Origin: SVTX01 sp045602385
Lineage (GTDB): Bacteria > Bacillota > Clostridia > Oscillospirales > CAG-272
Length of the DNA: 64,000 bases
Reading direction: 5' to 3'
Assembly (NCBI GenBank): GCA_045602385.1
Contig: JAZSBL010000045.1
Coordinates: forward strand, 20,848 to 84,847
Part shown: in pieces, positions 43,118 to 51,441 of the stretch
How positions within the stretch are numbered: the first letter of the stretch is position 1
Layout: every line of letters starts with the position of its first letter
The notes under the pieces: generated by a model
What the model was told of the DNA's origin: nothing
The model's input: only the letters and a program-made list of their open reading frames with translations
Database searches by the model: none
Program-made: the position numbers and the translations under genes

Positions 43118-44524
43118 ATGGCTGTGCTTGCAAAACAAAAGGCGTTGAGAGCAGACCTGACAGAGGGACCGCTGCTCGGCAAGATATGGAAATTTACGTT
43201 GCCGATCATTGCGACGGGACTTTTGCAGACTCTTTATAATGCCTCGGATATGATCGTCGTAGGACGCTTTGCACCCAACGGAGCTTTCGCTATGGGTGCG
43301 GTCGGCGCATGCGGATCACTTATAAATCTTATCGTCAACCTGTTTATGGGACTCTCAACCGGTGCGGGAATATGCGTTGCGCGCGCGGTCGGCGCGGGAC
43401 GCGATAAGGACGTCAAGGATCTGGTACACACCTCTGCAATGGCGGGAGTTGTGTGCGGAATCTTCGTTGGTATTCTCGGATTTTTGTTGGCGGAGCCGCT
43501 GTTGATCCTTATGGGGACGCCGGAGGATATTCTTGTAGAGGCTGTTCCGTATATGAGGGCCTATTTTGTAGGCATTCCCGCAATGATGCTCTACAACTTC
43601 CTTGCTGCATGCTTGCGCGCGACGGGAGACACTAAGCGGCCATTGATGTTTCTTGCGATCGCGGGACTTATTAACGTGGGATTAAACCTTGTTATGGTTA
43701 CTGCGTTTGGTATGGGCGCGATCGGTGTAGGTATAGCAACAACGGCATCTCAGTATGCGTCGGCGGCGATGATAATCATCTATATGCGTAAAAACAGGGG
43801 GATTTGTCATCTGAGCCTTCGTGAAATGAAAATTCATAAGCGTTGCTTTTTCGGAATCGTTGAAAACGGCTTGCCTGCGGGCATTCAGAGCCTTGTCTTT
43901 GGAATATCCAACGTTCTTATCCAGTCAAGCGTTAACGCGTTCGGCTCGGAGACTATTGCGGGAAGCGCGGCGGCGGCGAATATCGAGAACTTTATTTATA
44001 TTGCTATGAACTCATTCTTCCAGACCGCGATAACCTTTACAGGTCAGCACGTGGGAGCGGGAAAGATAGAGAGAATAAAGAAGATCGCGCTTTTGACGGT
44101 GGTAAGCGTAGCGTTGACGGGAATAGTTATCGGAAGCCTTTGCTTTATCTTCAGAGAGCCGCTTTTGTCCATTTATATTGATGAGGCGGATAAGGCGGTC
44201 GAGGCACGCATAATGGAGGCGGGCGCACTCAGAATGAGCATCATAGGGGCGCTCTATTTCCTTTGCGGAATAATGGAAACGCTTGGCGGCATGGTGCGCG
44301 GAATGGGAAGGGCGCTCCAGCCTACCTTTGTGGCGATATTCGGCTCTTGTCTTATGAGAATCGCTTGGATATTCACGGTTTGTCCGCTATTTCCGGGTAA
44401 TTTGGCAGTTTTGCTTCTGGCATATCCGGTTACGTGGATCATTACCATTACGGGACATTCAATCTGCGCTATATTGGCGTATAAGTCACTGAAAAAGCAA
44501 AACAGAGAAGCGCTTGGCGCGTAA
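43118..44524 (+). CDS. MATE-family efflux transporter
   Basis: 468 residues, twelve hydrophobic helices. The opening TEGPLLGKIWKFTLPIIAT and VGRFAPNGAFAMGAVGACGS are typical of Clostridial NorM/DinF-like MATE proteins. AAGGGAG precedes the ATG. It is a single-gene unit with its own promoter and terminator. Substrate unknown. Confidence 0.9.
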   Translation: MAVLAKQKALRADLTEGPLLGKIWKFTLPIIATGLLQTLYNASDMIVVGRFAPNGAFAMGAVGACGSLINLIVNLFMGLSTGAGICVARAVGAGRDKDVKDLVHTSAMAGVVCGIFVGILGFLLAEPLLILMGTPEDILVEAVPYMRAYFVGIPAMMLYNFLAACLRATGDTKRPLMFLAIAGLINVGLNLVMVTAFGMGAIGVGIATTASQYASAAMIIIYMRKNRGICHLSLREMKIHKRCFFGIVENGLPAGIQSLVFGISNVLIQSSVNAFGSETIAGSAAAANIENFIYIAMNSFFQTAITFTGQHVGAGKIERIKKIALLTVVSVALTGIVIGSLCFIFREPLLSIYIDEADKAVEARIMEAGALRMSIIGALYFLCGIMETLGGMVRGMGRALQPTFVAIFGSCLMRIAWIFTVCPLFPGNLAVLLLAYPVTWIITITGHSICAILAYKSLKKQNREALGA

Positions 44525-44541
44525 ATCAGTAAAATCATAAA

Positions 44542-44574
44542 AAACGGCGGATCGTGCTACGATTCGCCGTTTTC
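44542..44574 (+). terminator. Terminator of the second MATE gene
   Basis: ACGGCGGATCGT pairs with ACGATTCGCCGT (one G-T pair, loop GCT), followed by TTTCGTC. Confidence 0.8.
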
Positions 44575-44680
44575 GTCATACTGTATTAAAAAAATATATG
44601 CCGGTTGTTAAAATTTTACTTATTACCTCTTGATAAAAGAGATAAAATATGGTAAACTATAATTTGGTTAAAATTTTTGC

Positions 44681-44701
44681 GCGAGGATACCCCCTCCTCG
44701 C
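44681..44701 (+). promoter_or_regulatory. Hairpin in the pgk leader
   Basis: GCGAGGA and TCCTCGC (7 bp, loop TACCCCC) end 26 bases before the pgk ATG, leaving the AAAGGCGG site free. A TATAAT-like sequence lies near 44659-44664 without a clear -35. The hairpin may protect the transcript 5' end. Confidence 0.5.
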
Positions 44702-44727
44702 ATATATATGAAAGGCGGAAAAAACAC

Positions 44728-46047
44728 ATGACCTACAACAAGAAGTCTATTGAAGACGTTGTAATCAACAGAGGCACTAAGGTTTTCGTTCGCTGTGACT
44801 TTAACGTTCCCTCAAAGGACGGCGTTATCACATCCGACAAGAGAATCGTAGAGGCTCTCCCCACAATTAAGTATCTTATGGAAAAGGGAGCAAAGGTTAT
44901 CCTTGCTTCTCACATGGGCAAGCCCCACAACGTATTTACTCCCGGCTTTAAGCTTACAAAGAAGGAGCTCAAGAAGGTGGCTGAGCTTCCCGAGGCAGAG
45001 CAGGCTGCAGCTACCGAGGAATACCTCGAGAAGGCTAAGAAGGACGTTAAGAAGTTCTCTCTTAAGATCGTTGCAGACAGACTTAACGAGTACCTTGACG
45101 GCAAGGTTGCATTCGCTACCGACATCGTAGGTGAGGACGCTAAGGCAAAGATCGCGGCTATGGAAGAGGGCACCTGCGTGCTTCTTGAGAACGTTCGCTT
45201 TGACGCGGGCGAGGAAAAGAACAAGCCCGAGTTTGCAAAGGCACTTGCCGATCTTTGCGGCGAGGACGGTCTTTACGTTAACGACGCGTTCGGTACAGCT
45301 CACCGCGCACACGCATCAACCGCGGGCGTAGCGGCATATCTCCCCGCAGTTTGCGGTTACCTTATCGGTAAGGAGATCGGCGTTATGGGTAAGGCACTCT
45401 CCAACCCTGAGCGTCCCTTCGTTGCTATCCTTGGCGGCGCAAAGGTTTCCGACAAGCTCAACGTAATAAACAACCTTCTTTCCAAGGTTGACACGCTTAT
45501 CATCGGCGGCGGTATGGCATACACATTCCTCGCTGCAAAGGGCTACGGCGTAGGCAACTCTCTCCTTGATTCCGAGAAGATCGAGTACTGCCGTGAGATG
45601 ATGGCAAAGGCAGAGGCTAACGGCGTTCAGCTTCTCCTTCCCGTTGACTGCACCACTGTTGAAGCATTCCCCAATCCTATCGACGCTCCCGTTGATACTG
45701 TTATCGTTGATGCAGATCAGATCCCCGCAGACAGAGAGGGATGCGACATCGGTCCTAAGACAATGGCTCTCTACGCAGAGGCTGTTAAGAATGCAAAGAC
45801 CGTTGTTTGGAACGGACCTATGGGTGTATTTGAGAACCCCACTCTTGCAAAGGGAACAATTTCCGTGGCACAGGCACTTGCTGACAGCGATTGCATTTCT
45901 ATCGTAGGCGGTGGTGACTCCGCGGCTGCTTGTGAGACTCTCGGCTTTGCTGACAGAATCACACACATTTCTACCGGTGGTGGAGCATCTCTTGAGTTCC
46001 TCGAGGGACTTGAGCTTCCTGGTATTGCGGCATTGCAAGATAAATAA
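44728..46047 (+). CDS. pgk: Phosphoglycerate kinase with an inserted charged segment
   Basis: 439 residues; the usual bacterial size is about 390-400. It moves phosphate from 1,3-bisphosphoglycerate to ADP in glycolysis. RCDFNVP (22-28), GGAKVSDKL and the C-terminal GGGDSAAA motif are present. About 40 extra residues (68-108) follow SHMGKP: a Lys/Glu/Ala-rich, probably helical insert in the N-domain. AAAGGCGG precedes ATG 44728. The next gene is tpiA, separated by a repeat element. Codon choice (AAG, GAG, CTT, ATC) points to high expression. Confidence 0.96.
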   Translation: MTYNKKSIEDVVINRGTKVFVRCDFNVPSKDGVITSDKRIVEALPTIKYLMEKGAKVILASHMGKPHNVFTPGFKLTKKELKKVAELPEAEQAAATEEYLEKAKKDVKKFSLKIVADRLNEYLDGKVAFATDIVGEDAKAKIAAMEEGTCVLLENVRFDAGEEKNKPEFAKALADLCGEDGLYVNDAFGTAHRAHASTAGVAAYLPAVCGYLIGKEIGVMGKALSNPERPFVAILGGAKVSDKLNVINNLLSKVDTLIIGGGMAYTFLAAKGYGVGNSLLDSEKIEYCREMMAKAEANGVQLLLPVDCTTVEAFPNPIDAPVDTVIVDADQIPADREGCDIGPKTMALYAEAVKNAKTVVWNGPMGVFENPTLAKGTISVAQALADSDCISIVGGGDSAAACETLGFADRITHISTGGGASLEFLEGLELPGIAALQDK

Positions 46048-46080
46048 TCCGTCTGTAAAAGGACAATAAGTTAAAATTGC

Positions 46081-46148
46081 CCCCCTGACTATTGAAAGTT
46101 TTTGAGGGGAGTTTGAGGGGAATCTTTTTTCAAAAAGTTCCCCTCATA
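46081..46148 (-). repeat. Two-part hairpin element, copy E1 (reverse orientation)
   Basis: Stem GAGGGGAA/TTCCCCTC (46115-46122 with 46138-46145) encloses CTTTTTTCAAAAA; the tail, read on the minus strand, is CCCCTCAAAAACTTTCAATA. The loop TTTTTGA is complementary over 7 bases to the tail TCAAAAA. It lies inside the pgk-tpiA interval. Confidence 0.75.
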
Positions 46149-46172
46149 AATAAAAGAAAAGGAAACATAATC

Positions 46173-46928
46173 ATGAGAAAATACGTAATTGCAGGCAACT
46201 GGAAGATGAACATGACACCCGCAAAGGCAGTTGCACTTATAGAGGAGATGAAGCCCCTCGTTGCAGGCAAGGACAACTGTGACGTTGTTCTTTGCGTACC
46301 TGCGATCGACATTCCCGCAGCAATTGAGGCTGCAAAGGGCTCTAACATTAAGATCGGTGCAGAGAACGTACACTTCAAGGCATCGGGCGCGTACACAGGC
46401 GAGATCTCCGCAGAGATGCTCTGCGAGGCGGGCGTTGAGTACGTTGTAATCGGTCACAGCGAGAGAAGACAGTACTTCGGTGAGACCGACCAGACCGTTA
46501 ACCTCCGCACACTTGCGGCTCTTAACGCGGGCCTTAAGGCTATCGTTTGCGTTGGTGAGACTCTTGAGCAGAGAGAGCTTGGTTATACCGAGACCCTCCT
46601 CAAGTTCCAGACAAAGATGGCTCTTACAAACGTTACCGCTGAGCAGATGAAGAACGTTATCATCGCTTACGAGCCCGTTTGGGCTATCGGCACGGGCGTT
46701 ACCGCTACCGCAGATCAGGCAGACGAGGGTAACGGATACGTTCGCGCGGCTGTTGCCGAGATGTTCGGCGAGGCTGTTGCGGCACAGACCACCGTTCAGT
46801 ACGGCGGCTCTATGAACGACAAGAACGCGGCAGAGCTTCTCTCTAAGGAGAACGTTGACGGCGGTCTTATCGGCGGCGCATCCCTTAAGGCAGGCGCATT
46901 CGCAGCTATCGTTGAGGCAGCTCAGTAA
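46173..46928 (+). CDS. tpiA: Triosephosphate isomerase
   Basis: 251 residues, normal length. It interconverts dihydroxyacetone phosphate and glyceraldehyde 3-phosphate. NWKMN (9-13, with the substrate Lys), the catalytic His in IGHSERR near 97, the catalytic Glu in YEPVWAIGTG near 168, and GGSMN near the C terminus are all present. ATG 46173 follows AAAAGGAAA. Most likely expressed with pgk; an E-element lies between them. Confidence 0.97.
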   Translation: MRKYVIAGNWKMNMTPAKAVALIEEMKPLVAGKDNCDVVLCVPAIDIPAAIEAAKGSNIKIGAENVHFKASGAYTGEISAEMLCEAGVEYVVIGHSERRQYFGETDQTVNLRTLAALNAGLKAIVCVGETLEQRELGYTETLLKFQTKMALTNVTAEQMKNVIIAYEPVWAIGTGVTATADQADEGNGYVRAAVAEMFGEAVAAQTTVQYGGSMNDKNAAELLSKENVDGGLIGGASLKAGAFAAIVEAAQ

Positions 46929-46950
46929 TTGGATTGATAGATGATAAATT

Positions 46951-47042
46951 GCGAGGGGGAGAGGAAAACTTTTTGAAAAAAGGTTTTCCTCTCCCCCTCG
47001 CGCTCCCCCTCACCTTTCAAAAACTTTCAATAGATGGGGGAG
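46951..47042 (+). repeat. Two-part hairpin element, copy E2
   Basis: First hairpin: a perfect 19-bp stem (46951-46969 with 46983-47001). Second: CTCCCCC (47003-47009) with GGGGGAG (47036-47042), whose loop holds CACCTTTCAAAAACTTTCAA. TTTTTGAAA (46970-46978) is complementary to TTTCAAAAA (47015-47023). Confidence 0.85.
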
Positions 47043-47054
47043 AAGTAAAAAAAT

Positions 47055-47078
47055 AAAGGAGCCGTGAAGCTCCTTTTT
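47055..47078 (+). terminator. Terminator after tpiA
   Basis: AAAGGAGC pairs with GCTCCTTT (47055-47062 with 47069-47076) and a T-tract follows. It lies between elements E2 and E3. Confidence 0.75.
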
Positions 47079-47118
47079 GTTATTTGTATTTAAATTGCCT
47101 TGCATCCACAAGTCCTTT

Positions 47119-47202
47119 TATTTGGGAAGGTTTTGGGAGGGTGTGGGGGGTGCAGGGGGGAGCGGGAACACTTTTTTCAAAAAGGTTCCCGCTCCCCCCT
47201 GC
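47119..47202 (-). repeat. Two-part hairpin element, copy E3 (reverse orientation)
   Basis: A perfect 18-bp stem (47152-47169 with 47185-47202) with an E-type loop. The minus-strand tail CCCTCCCAAAACCTTCCCAA has diverged; only about 5 bases remain complementary to the loop. It sits 3' of the convergent nucleotidyltransferase gene. Confidence 0.7.
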
Positions 47203-47215
47203 ATTCTATTACTAA

Positions 47216-48142
47216 TTAGCCAAAGAGCTTTGACTTGTAAACACCGTCTGCGATGAGCTTCTTGAAGGACTCGATAACGTAGTCCTTATCTTCCTTGTAG
47301 GTTACGCCGAACCACTTATCGGTGGTCTTGAGGACTTTAACCGTTGCTGTGCCTTCTGCAAGCATATCACCGATAACGGTGGGGAGGAGATACTCCGCCT
47401 TCATCTCGGTGGACTTGCCGGATGCGAGGAAGTCGATAAATCCTGCTTCAAGTCGGTTGATGAACTCAGGGGTGAATGCCCACATGTTCATAGAGACGAG
47501 GGAGTTTACGTCGATGGGACGCTGTGTGCCGTCCTTTTCCTCAACGTAAGCGCCGCCCTTGCCGTCCTTGTAGATATTGGAGGTCTCAACGATAGTAGCG
47601 AGGTCGCCGTTCTCGTCAACTGTGCAGACACCGCGTGTAACCGAGCCGTTGTCGGAAAGGGTATTGCCGAGGATGAATCCGGGCATTGCGATGTCAAGCA
47701 CCTCGGTGTTATTAACGTCCATCTTGTTTACAAGGTAGTCGTGCATCTTAACGTATGCATCCTTGCCGTAGTAGTCGTCTGCATTAATAACAAGCGCGGG
47801 GGTGTCTACGATACCCTTGCAAGCGAGGACCGCATGTCCTGTGCCCCAGGGCTTGGTTCTTCCTTCGGGATTTTTGAATCCACCGGGGAGATTTTCAACC
47901 TCCTGGAACGCGTATGAGCAGGGGCAGATCTTTTCGATTCTGTTGCCTATGATCTCGCGGAAGTCAGCCTCAAGGTCCTTACGGATGATGAAGCATACCT
48001 TGTTAAAGCCTGCCTCAAGCGCATCGTGGATAGAGTAGTCCATGATGATCTCGCCGGAGGGTCCTACGGGAGCGAGCTGCTTGATGCCTCCGCCGAAGCG
48101 AGAGCCGATACCTGCCGCCATAATTATAAGAGTTGTTTCCAT
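47216..48142 (-). CDS. Sugar-phosphate nucleotidyltransferase family protein
   Basis: 308 residues. The N-terminal MAAGIGSRFGGGIKQLAPVG is the nucleotide-binding loop of NTP-transferase enzymes, with NADDYYG near 118 supplying the metal-binding Asp pair. The family joins NTPs to sugar phosphates to make NDP-sugars for polysaccharides. The exact sugar is unknown. GAAAGGAAA precedes the start. It lies 40 bases after the HIT gene and probably shares a transcript with it. Confidence 0.85.
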   Translation of the reverse strand: METTLIIMAAGIGSRFGGGIKQLAPVGPSGEIIMDYSIHDALEAGFNKVCFIIRKDLEADFREIIGNRIEKICPCSYAFQEVENLPGGFKNPEGRTKPWGTGHAVLACKGIVDTPALVINADDYYGKDAYVKMHDYLVNKMDVNNTEVLDIAMPGFILGNTLSDNGSVTRGVCTVDENGDLATIVETSNIYKDGKGGAYVEEKDGTQRPIDVNSLVSMNMWAFTPEFINRLEAGFIDFLASGKSTEMKAEYLLPTVIGDMLAEGTATVKVLKTTDKWFGVTYKEDKDYVIESFKKLIADGVYKSKLFG

Positions 48143-48182
48143 AGTGTTTTCCTTTCTTTAGGGGTGTATATTCAATTTTTTA

Positions 48183-48521
48183 TTATCTTATGTGTTCGGG
48201 GAGCTTTTCTCCGCCGAGGATATGGAAATGGAGGTGCTTTACGCTCTGACAGCCGTCCTCTCCGATATTGGTGATAACGCGGTAGCCGTTTTCAAGTCCG
48301 CACTCTCTTGCGATCCTCGGGATAGCCTCAAAGATTGCGGCAACAGTTGCAGAATTTTCAGCATTGATCGCATCCGCAGACTCAATATGCTCACGCGGAA
48401 CGACAAGCACGTGCACCTTTGCCTCAGGATTGATGTCCTTGAAGGCGTAAACCTTCTCGTCCTCGTATACGCAGGTCGACGGGATCTCGCCTGCGATTAT
48501 CTTACAAAAAATACAAGACAT
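48183..48521 (-). CDS. HIT-family (HinT-like) nucleotide hydrolase
   Basis: 112 residues, normal for HinT. CIFCKIIAGEIP at the N terminus carries a Cys pair, and HLHFHILGG near the C terminus is the histidine triad. These enzymes hydrolyse adenosine phosphoramidates and related nucleotides. AAGGAGAG precedes the ATG. Confidence 0.93.
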   Translation of the reverse strand: MSCIFCKIIAGEIPSTCVYEDEKVYAFKDINPEAKVHVLVVPREHIESADAINAENSATVAAIFEAIPRIARECGLENGYRVITNIGEDGCQSVKHLHFHILGGEKLPEHIR

Positions 48522-48546
48522 TTTCTCTCTCCTTTTTGAATAGAAC

Positions 48547-48575
48547 TTTACAAATCGGATTTTATTTGTTATAAT
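48547..48575 (+). promoter_or_regulatory. Promoter of the FkbM operon
   Basis: TTTACA (48547-48552), 17 bases, TATAAT (48570-48575); about 55 bases of leader. Confidence 0.75.
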
Positions 48576-48635
48576 GTTTATATAAATATTTTATCACCAA
48601 AATAGTGTAATGTCAAGTAAGAAAAGAGATTTATA

Positions 48636-49730
48636 ATGCCAAAAAAGGATTTGTGGACCTATCTTTCGGATAGTGACAAAAAAATAGTAATGTACGGCAT
48701 GGGAAACGGCGCAGACAAGATACTTTCCATATGCGCGGAGCGTGGCATTGAGGTCTCGGATTTCTTTGCAAGCGACGGATTTGTACGCGGACATTCGTTT
48801 CACGGAAAGCTTGTTCTGTCCTATAGCGAGGTCAAAGAAAAATACGGCGCGGAGAACATAATCGTTCTGCTTTCGTTCGCATCATCTCTCCCGGACGTGC
48901 TTGCCAATATTTACAGGATTGCCGAAGAATGCGAGCTTTACGCGCCCGACGTGCCCGTATGCGGAACCAGTCTTTTTGACGGTAGGTTTTACAAAGAAAA
49001 CCGCGACAGGATTGAAGCGGTAGAAGGACTTTTGGCGGATGAAAAATCGAGAGAGGTATACCGCAGCGTCATCGACTACAAGCTTAGCGGTGACGTGCGA
49101 CTTTTGCGCGAAACTTACTCGGATTTTGAAGAGGTGTATCGCGACATTCTGCACGCGGAGGACTTTGAATACATTGCCGATCTCGGTGCGTACAACGGTG
49201 ACACCTTACGCGAGATAAAGCCTTATGCCACAAGGCTTTACGAGGCTATAGCCTTCGAGCCGGACAGACGAAATCACAAGAAGCTTTGCGACTATGCAGA
49301 GGGTGAGTCGAGCTTTAAAATAAGCGCTTATAAAAACGCCGCCTGGGATAAGACGGAGACCCTTGTTTTCGATGGAAGCGGCAATCGGAATTCAACTCTT
49401 ATCTCCTCGGACTCCATGCCCGTGACCAAGGGGGCAAAGGTTGTTGAGGTAGAGGCCAGATCGCTTGACGGAGTGCTTGCGGGAGTGCGAATCGACTACA
49501 TCAAATACGACGTTGAGGGCGCTGAGCGAGAGGCGCTTGCGGGCTCGCACAAGTCGATAGAAAAATACCGTCCCGCCCTGCTTGTATCTCTTTATCACAG
49601 AAGCGAGGATATCTTTGAGCTTCCGCTGTTGTTGAAGGGAAAATACCCCGACTACAAATTCTATATGCGCCGCAGAGAGTATATTCCCGCATGGGATACC
49701 GTTCTTTTAGCGGTGAAGGAGAAGCTATGA
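48636..49730 (+). CDS. FkbM-family SAM-dependent methyltransferase
   Basis: 364 residues. The N-terminal 130 residues form a Rossmann-like region beginning MYGMGNGADK, and the C-terminal half is the FkbM methyltransferase domain with IADLGAYNGDT (SAM loop, near 182), FEPD near 206 and IKYDVEGAERE near 288. FkbM enzymes methylate hydroxyls on sugars or secondary metabolites; the target here is unknown. It overlaps the next gene by ATGA. Confidence 0.85.
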   Translation: MPKKDLWTYLSDSDKKIVMYGMGNGADKILSICAERGIEVSDFFASDGFVRGHSFHGKLVLSYSEVKEKYGAENIIVLLSFASSLPDVLANIYRIAEECELYAPDVPVCGTSLFDGRFYKENRDRIEAVEGLLADEKSREVYRSVIDYKLSGDVRLLRETYSDFEEVYRDILHAEDFEYIADLGAYNGDTLREIKPYATRLYEAIAFEPDRRNHKKLCDYAEGESSFKISAYKNAAWDKTETLVFDGSGNRNSTLISSDSMPVTKGAKVVEVEARSLDGVLAGVRIDYIKYDVEGAEREALAGSHKSIEKYRPALLVSLYHRSEDIFELPLLLKGKYPDYKFYMRRREYIPAWDTVLLAVKEKL

Positions 49731-50200
49731 CAGACTATAAAAAGCTTCACGATTCGCTTAAATCGCTTGTTGCCGGCGTGCCGCACATTCAGGCGAATTT
49801 AGCAAACGCTGCGGCACTGTTATATAACGAATTACCCGATCTGAACTGGGCGGGATTTTATCTTTACTACGGAGAAAAGCTTGTTTTGAATTCGTTTCAG
49901 GGCAAGCCTGCCTGCATTGAGATACCGCTCTCGCGCGGTGTTTGCGGCGCGGCGGCAAGGAGTCGGGAAACCCTTGTTGTGCCCGACGTTCATGCGTTTG
50001 ACGGGCATATTGCCTGCGATTCGGCGTCGCAAAGCGAGATTGTGGTTCCGCTTATCGTGGGCGAAAGCCTTTTCGGTGTGCTTGACATTGACAGTCCGAT
50101 CCCGGACCGATTTGATGAAAATGACAGGGCAGGGCTTGAGCGCTTTGCAAAAATACTATGTGAAGAAATTGAGAAAACAGAAAAGGAGATAGACAAATGA
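49727..50200 (+). CDS. GAF-domain free methionine-(R)-sulfoxide reductase
   Basis: 157 residues, one GAF domain. Conserved Cys in SRGVCGAAA and HIACDS, together with LNWAGFYLY, match the fRMsr (YebR/MsrC) family, which reduces free methionine-R-sulfoxide. The start ATG 49727 overlaps the FkbM stop; AAGGAG precedes it. Its 3' end overlaps the SDR gene by ATGA. Confidence 0.9.
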   Translation: MTDYKKLHDSLKSLVAGVPHIQANLANAAALLYNELPDLNWAGFYLYYGEKLVLNSFQGKPACIEIPLSRGVCGAAARSRETLVVPDVHAFDGHIACDSASQSEIVVPLIVGESLFGVLDIDSPIPDRFDENDRAGLERFAKILCEEIEKTEKEIDK

Positions 50201-50955
50201 AAATTTCGGTAATTACCGGCGCTTCCTCCGGAATGGGAAGAGATTTTGTAAGAATGCTTGATAAAATAGAGGAATGCGACGAGATCTGGGTAATTGCGCG
50301 CAGACTTGACAGGCTCAAGGAGCTTACAAGCGAAACGGGAAAGAAAATAGTGCCCATAGAGCTTGACCTCTCGGTAGAAGAAAGCTATGAAAAGTACGCG
50401 GAGATGCTAAAGGGTGCCGATGCAGACGTAGTAGCTCTTGTAAACGCGGCAGGATTTGGCAAGTTCGGTGAATTTGAGAGCATTCCGCTCAAGGAGCAGA
50501 TGAACATGATAGACCTTAACTGCAAGGCTCTTATGGCGGTCACCTATATCACGCTCGAATTTATGAAGGAGGGTAGCCGTGTTTATCAGATAGGCTCGCT
50601 CTCGGCATTCCAGCCCGTGCCGTATATCACTACCTACGGCGCAACCAAGTCGTTTGTGCTTTCCTTTACCCGCGCGCTTAACGTGGAGCTTAAAAAGCGC
50701 GGCATAAAGTGCATTGCGGTCTGCCCCGGTTGGGTAAAGACCGAATTCTTTGACAGAGCGGTCAAAGACGATACGATCAAGTATTATAACAAATTCTTTA
50801 CCTCTAAAGAGGTCGTTGAAAGAGCGGTATACGACATGTATCGCGGACGTGACGTGTCGGTATGCGGCGCAAGTATTCGCGGTCAGGTGCTGCTTACAAA
50901 GCTGCTCCCCCACAAGCTTGTAATGAAGATCTGGTGCAAGCAGCAGAAAAAGTGA
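50197..50955 (+). CDS. Short-chain dehydrogenase/reductase
   Basis: 252 residues. GASSGMGRDF (9-18) is the NAD(P)-binding loop, NAAG lies near 87, and YGATK near 145 is the catalytic Tyr-Lys pair. The hydrophobic, basic C terminus (TKLLPHKLVMKIW) could associate with membrane. Substrate unknown. Third gene of a translationally coupled operon that ends in a terminator. Confidence 0.9.
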   Translation: MKISVITGASSGMGRDFVRMLDKIEECDEIWVIARRLDRLKELTSETGKKIVPIELDLSVEESYEKYAEMLKGADADVVALVNAAGFGKFGEFESIPLKEQMNMIDLNCKALMAVTYITLEFMKEGSRVYQIGSLSAFQPVPYITTYGATKSFVLSFTRALNVELKKRGIKCIAVCPGWVKTEFFDRAVKDDTIKYYNKFFTSKEVVERAVYDMYRGRDVSVCGASIRGQVLLTKLLPHKLVMKIWCKQQKK

Positions 50956-50964
50956 TCGTAAATC

Positions 50965-50993
50965 AAAAAGGCGGTGAAACACCGCCTTTTTGT
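50965..50993 (+). terminator. Terminator of the FkbM-fRMsr-SDR operon
   Basis: AAAAAGGCGGTG pairs with CACCGCCTTTTT (12 bp, loop AAA). Confidence 0.92.
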
Positions 50994-51055
50994 GTTAAAT
51001 TGCGATTTATGGGGGACTTTATGGCTACAGCGCGAAGCGGCATTAAAGTTTCGGT

Positions 51056-51379
51056 CAAGCCTTTTCAAAGGCTTGCGCCCATCCAACGCGCGTAGCGTTG
51101 GTCGCCCTCCGCAGAGGGCGAAACTCCTTATCGTTAGAAAGCGCCACGGAGGGGGAATGCCAATCCGCAAGGATTGGCAGGGGGAACCACACAAGTGGGG
51201 GGTTCCCCTTTTGCTACATAGGCATATCTTACTCCGTTATCCGCTTTTTTCTTTGATACAAGAGGCCCAAAGAAAAAAGCTTGGTAAAAAAGAAATGCCG
51301 CAAGGAGATGTTTCGCTCGTTGCGACGAGCGAGGAGGGCTCCGCGCCCTCCACCTGCGGTCGCTTTTTGTAAAAGCGAC
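51056..51379 (+). repeat. Array of nine consecutive hairpins, non-coding
   Basis: Arms (left/right): CAAGCCTT/AAGGCTTG from 51056; CCAACGC/GCGTTGG 51083-51101; CGCCCTC/GAGGGCG 51103-51120; GCCAATCC/GGATTGGC 51159-51178; GGGGAACC/GGTTCCCC 51181-51208; GCTTTTTTCTTTG/CAAAGAAAAAAGC 51243-51280; CGCTCGT/ACGAGCG 51314-51331; GGAGGGC/GCCCTCC 51333-51351; GTCGCTTTT/AAAAGCGAC 51359-51379. All are exact pairs, most with loops of 2-5 bases. No ORF here has a credible start. This accounts for the gene-free stretch 50994-51441 between convergent SDR and dapA. Confidence 0.85.
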
Positions 51380-51441
51380 GGAAAACAAAATTGTTTACAG
51401 CCGTGGACTCCCCTACAAATCAAAATTTGACACGTCGAGGT

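Noticed and set aside
46929..47215. A phage or IS end signalled by the long inverted repeats after tpiA
   Set aside because: No transposase or integrase frame is present. The inverted repeats belong to the E-element hairpins and a terminator.
51134..51388. 84-codon minus-strand frame across the hairpin array
   Set aside because: It is interrupted by perfect stems throughout and has no convincing start site.
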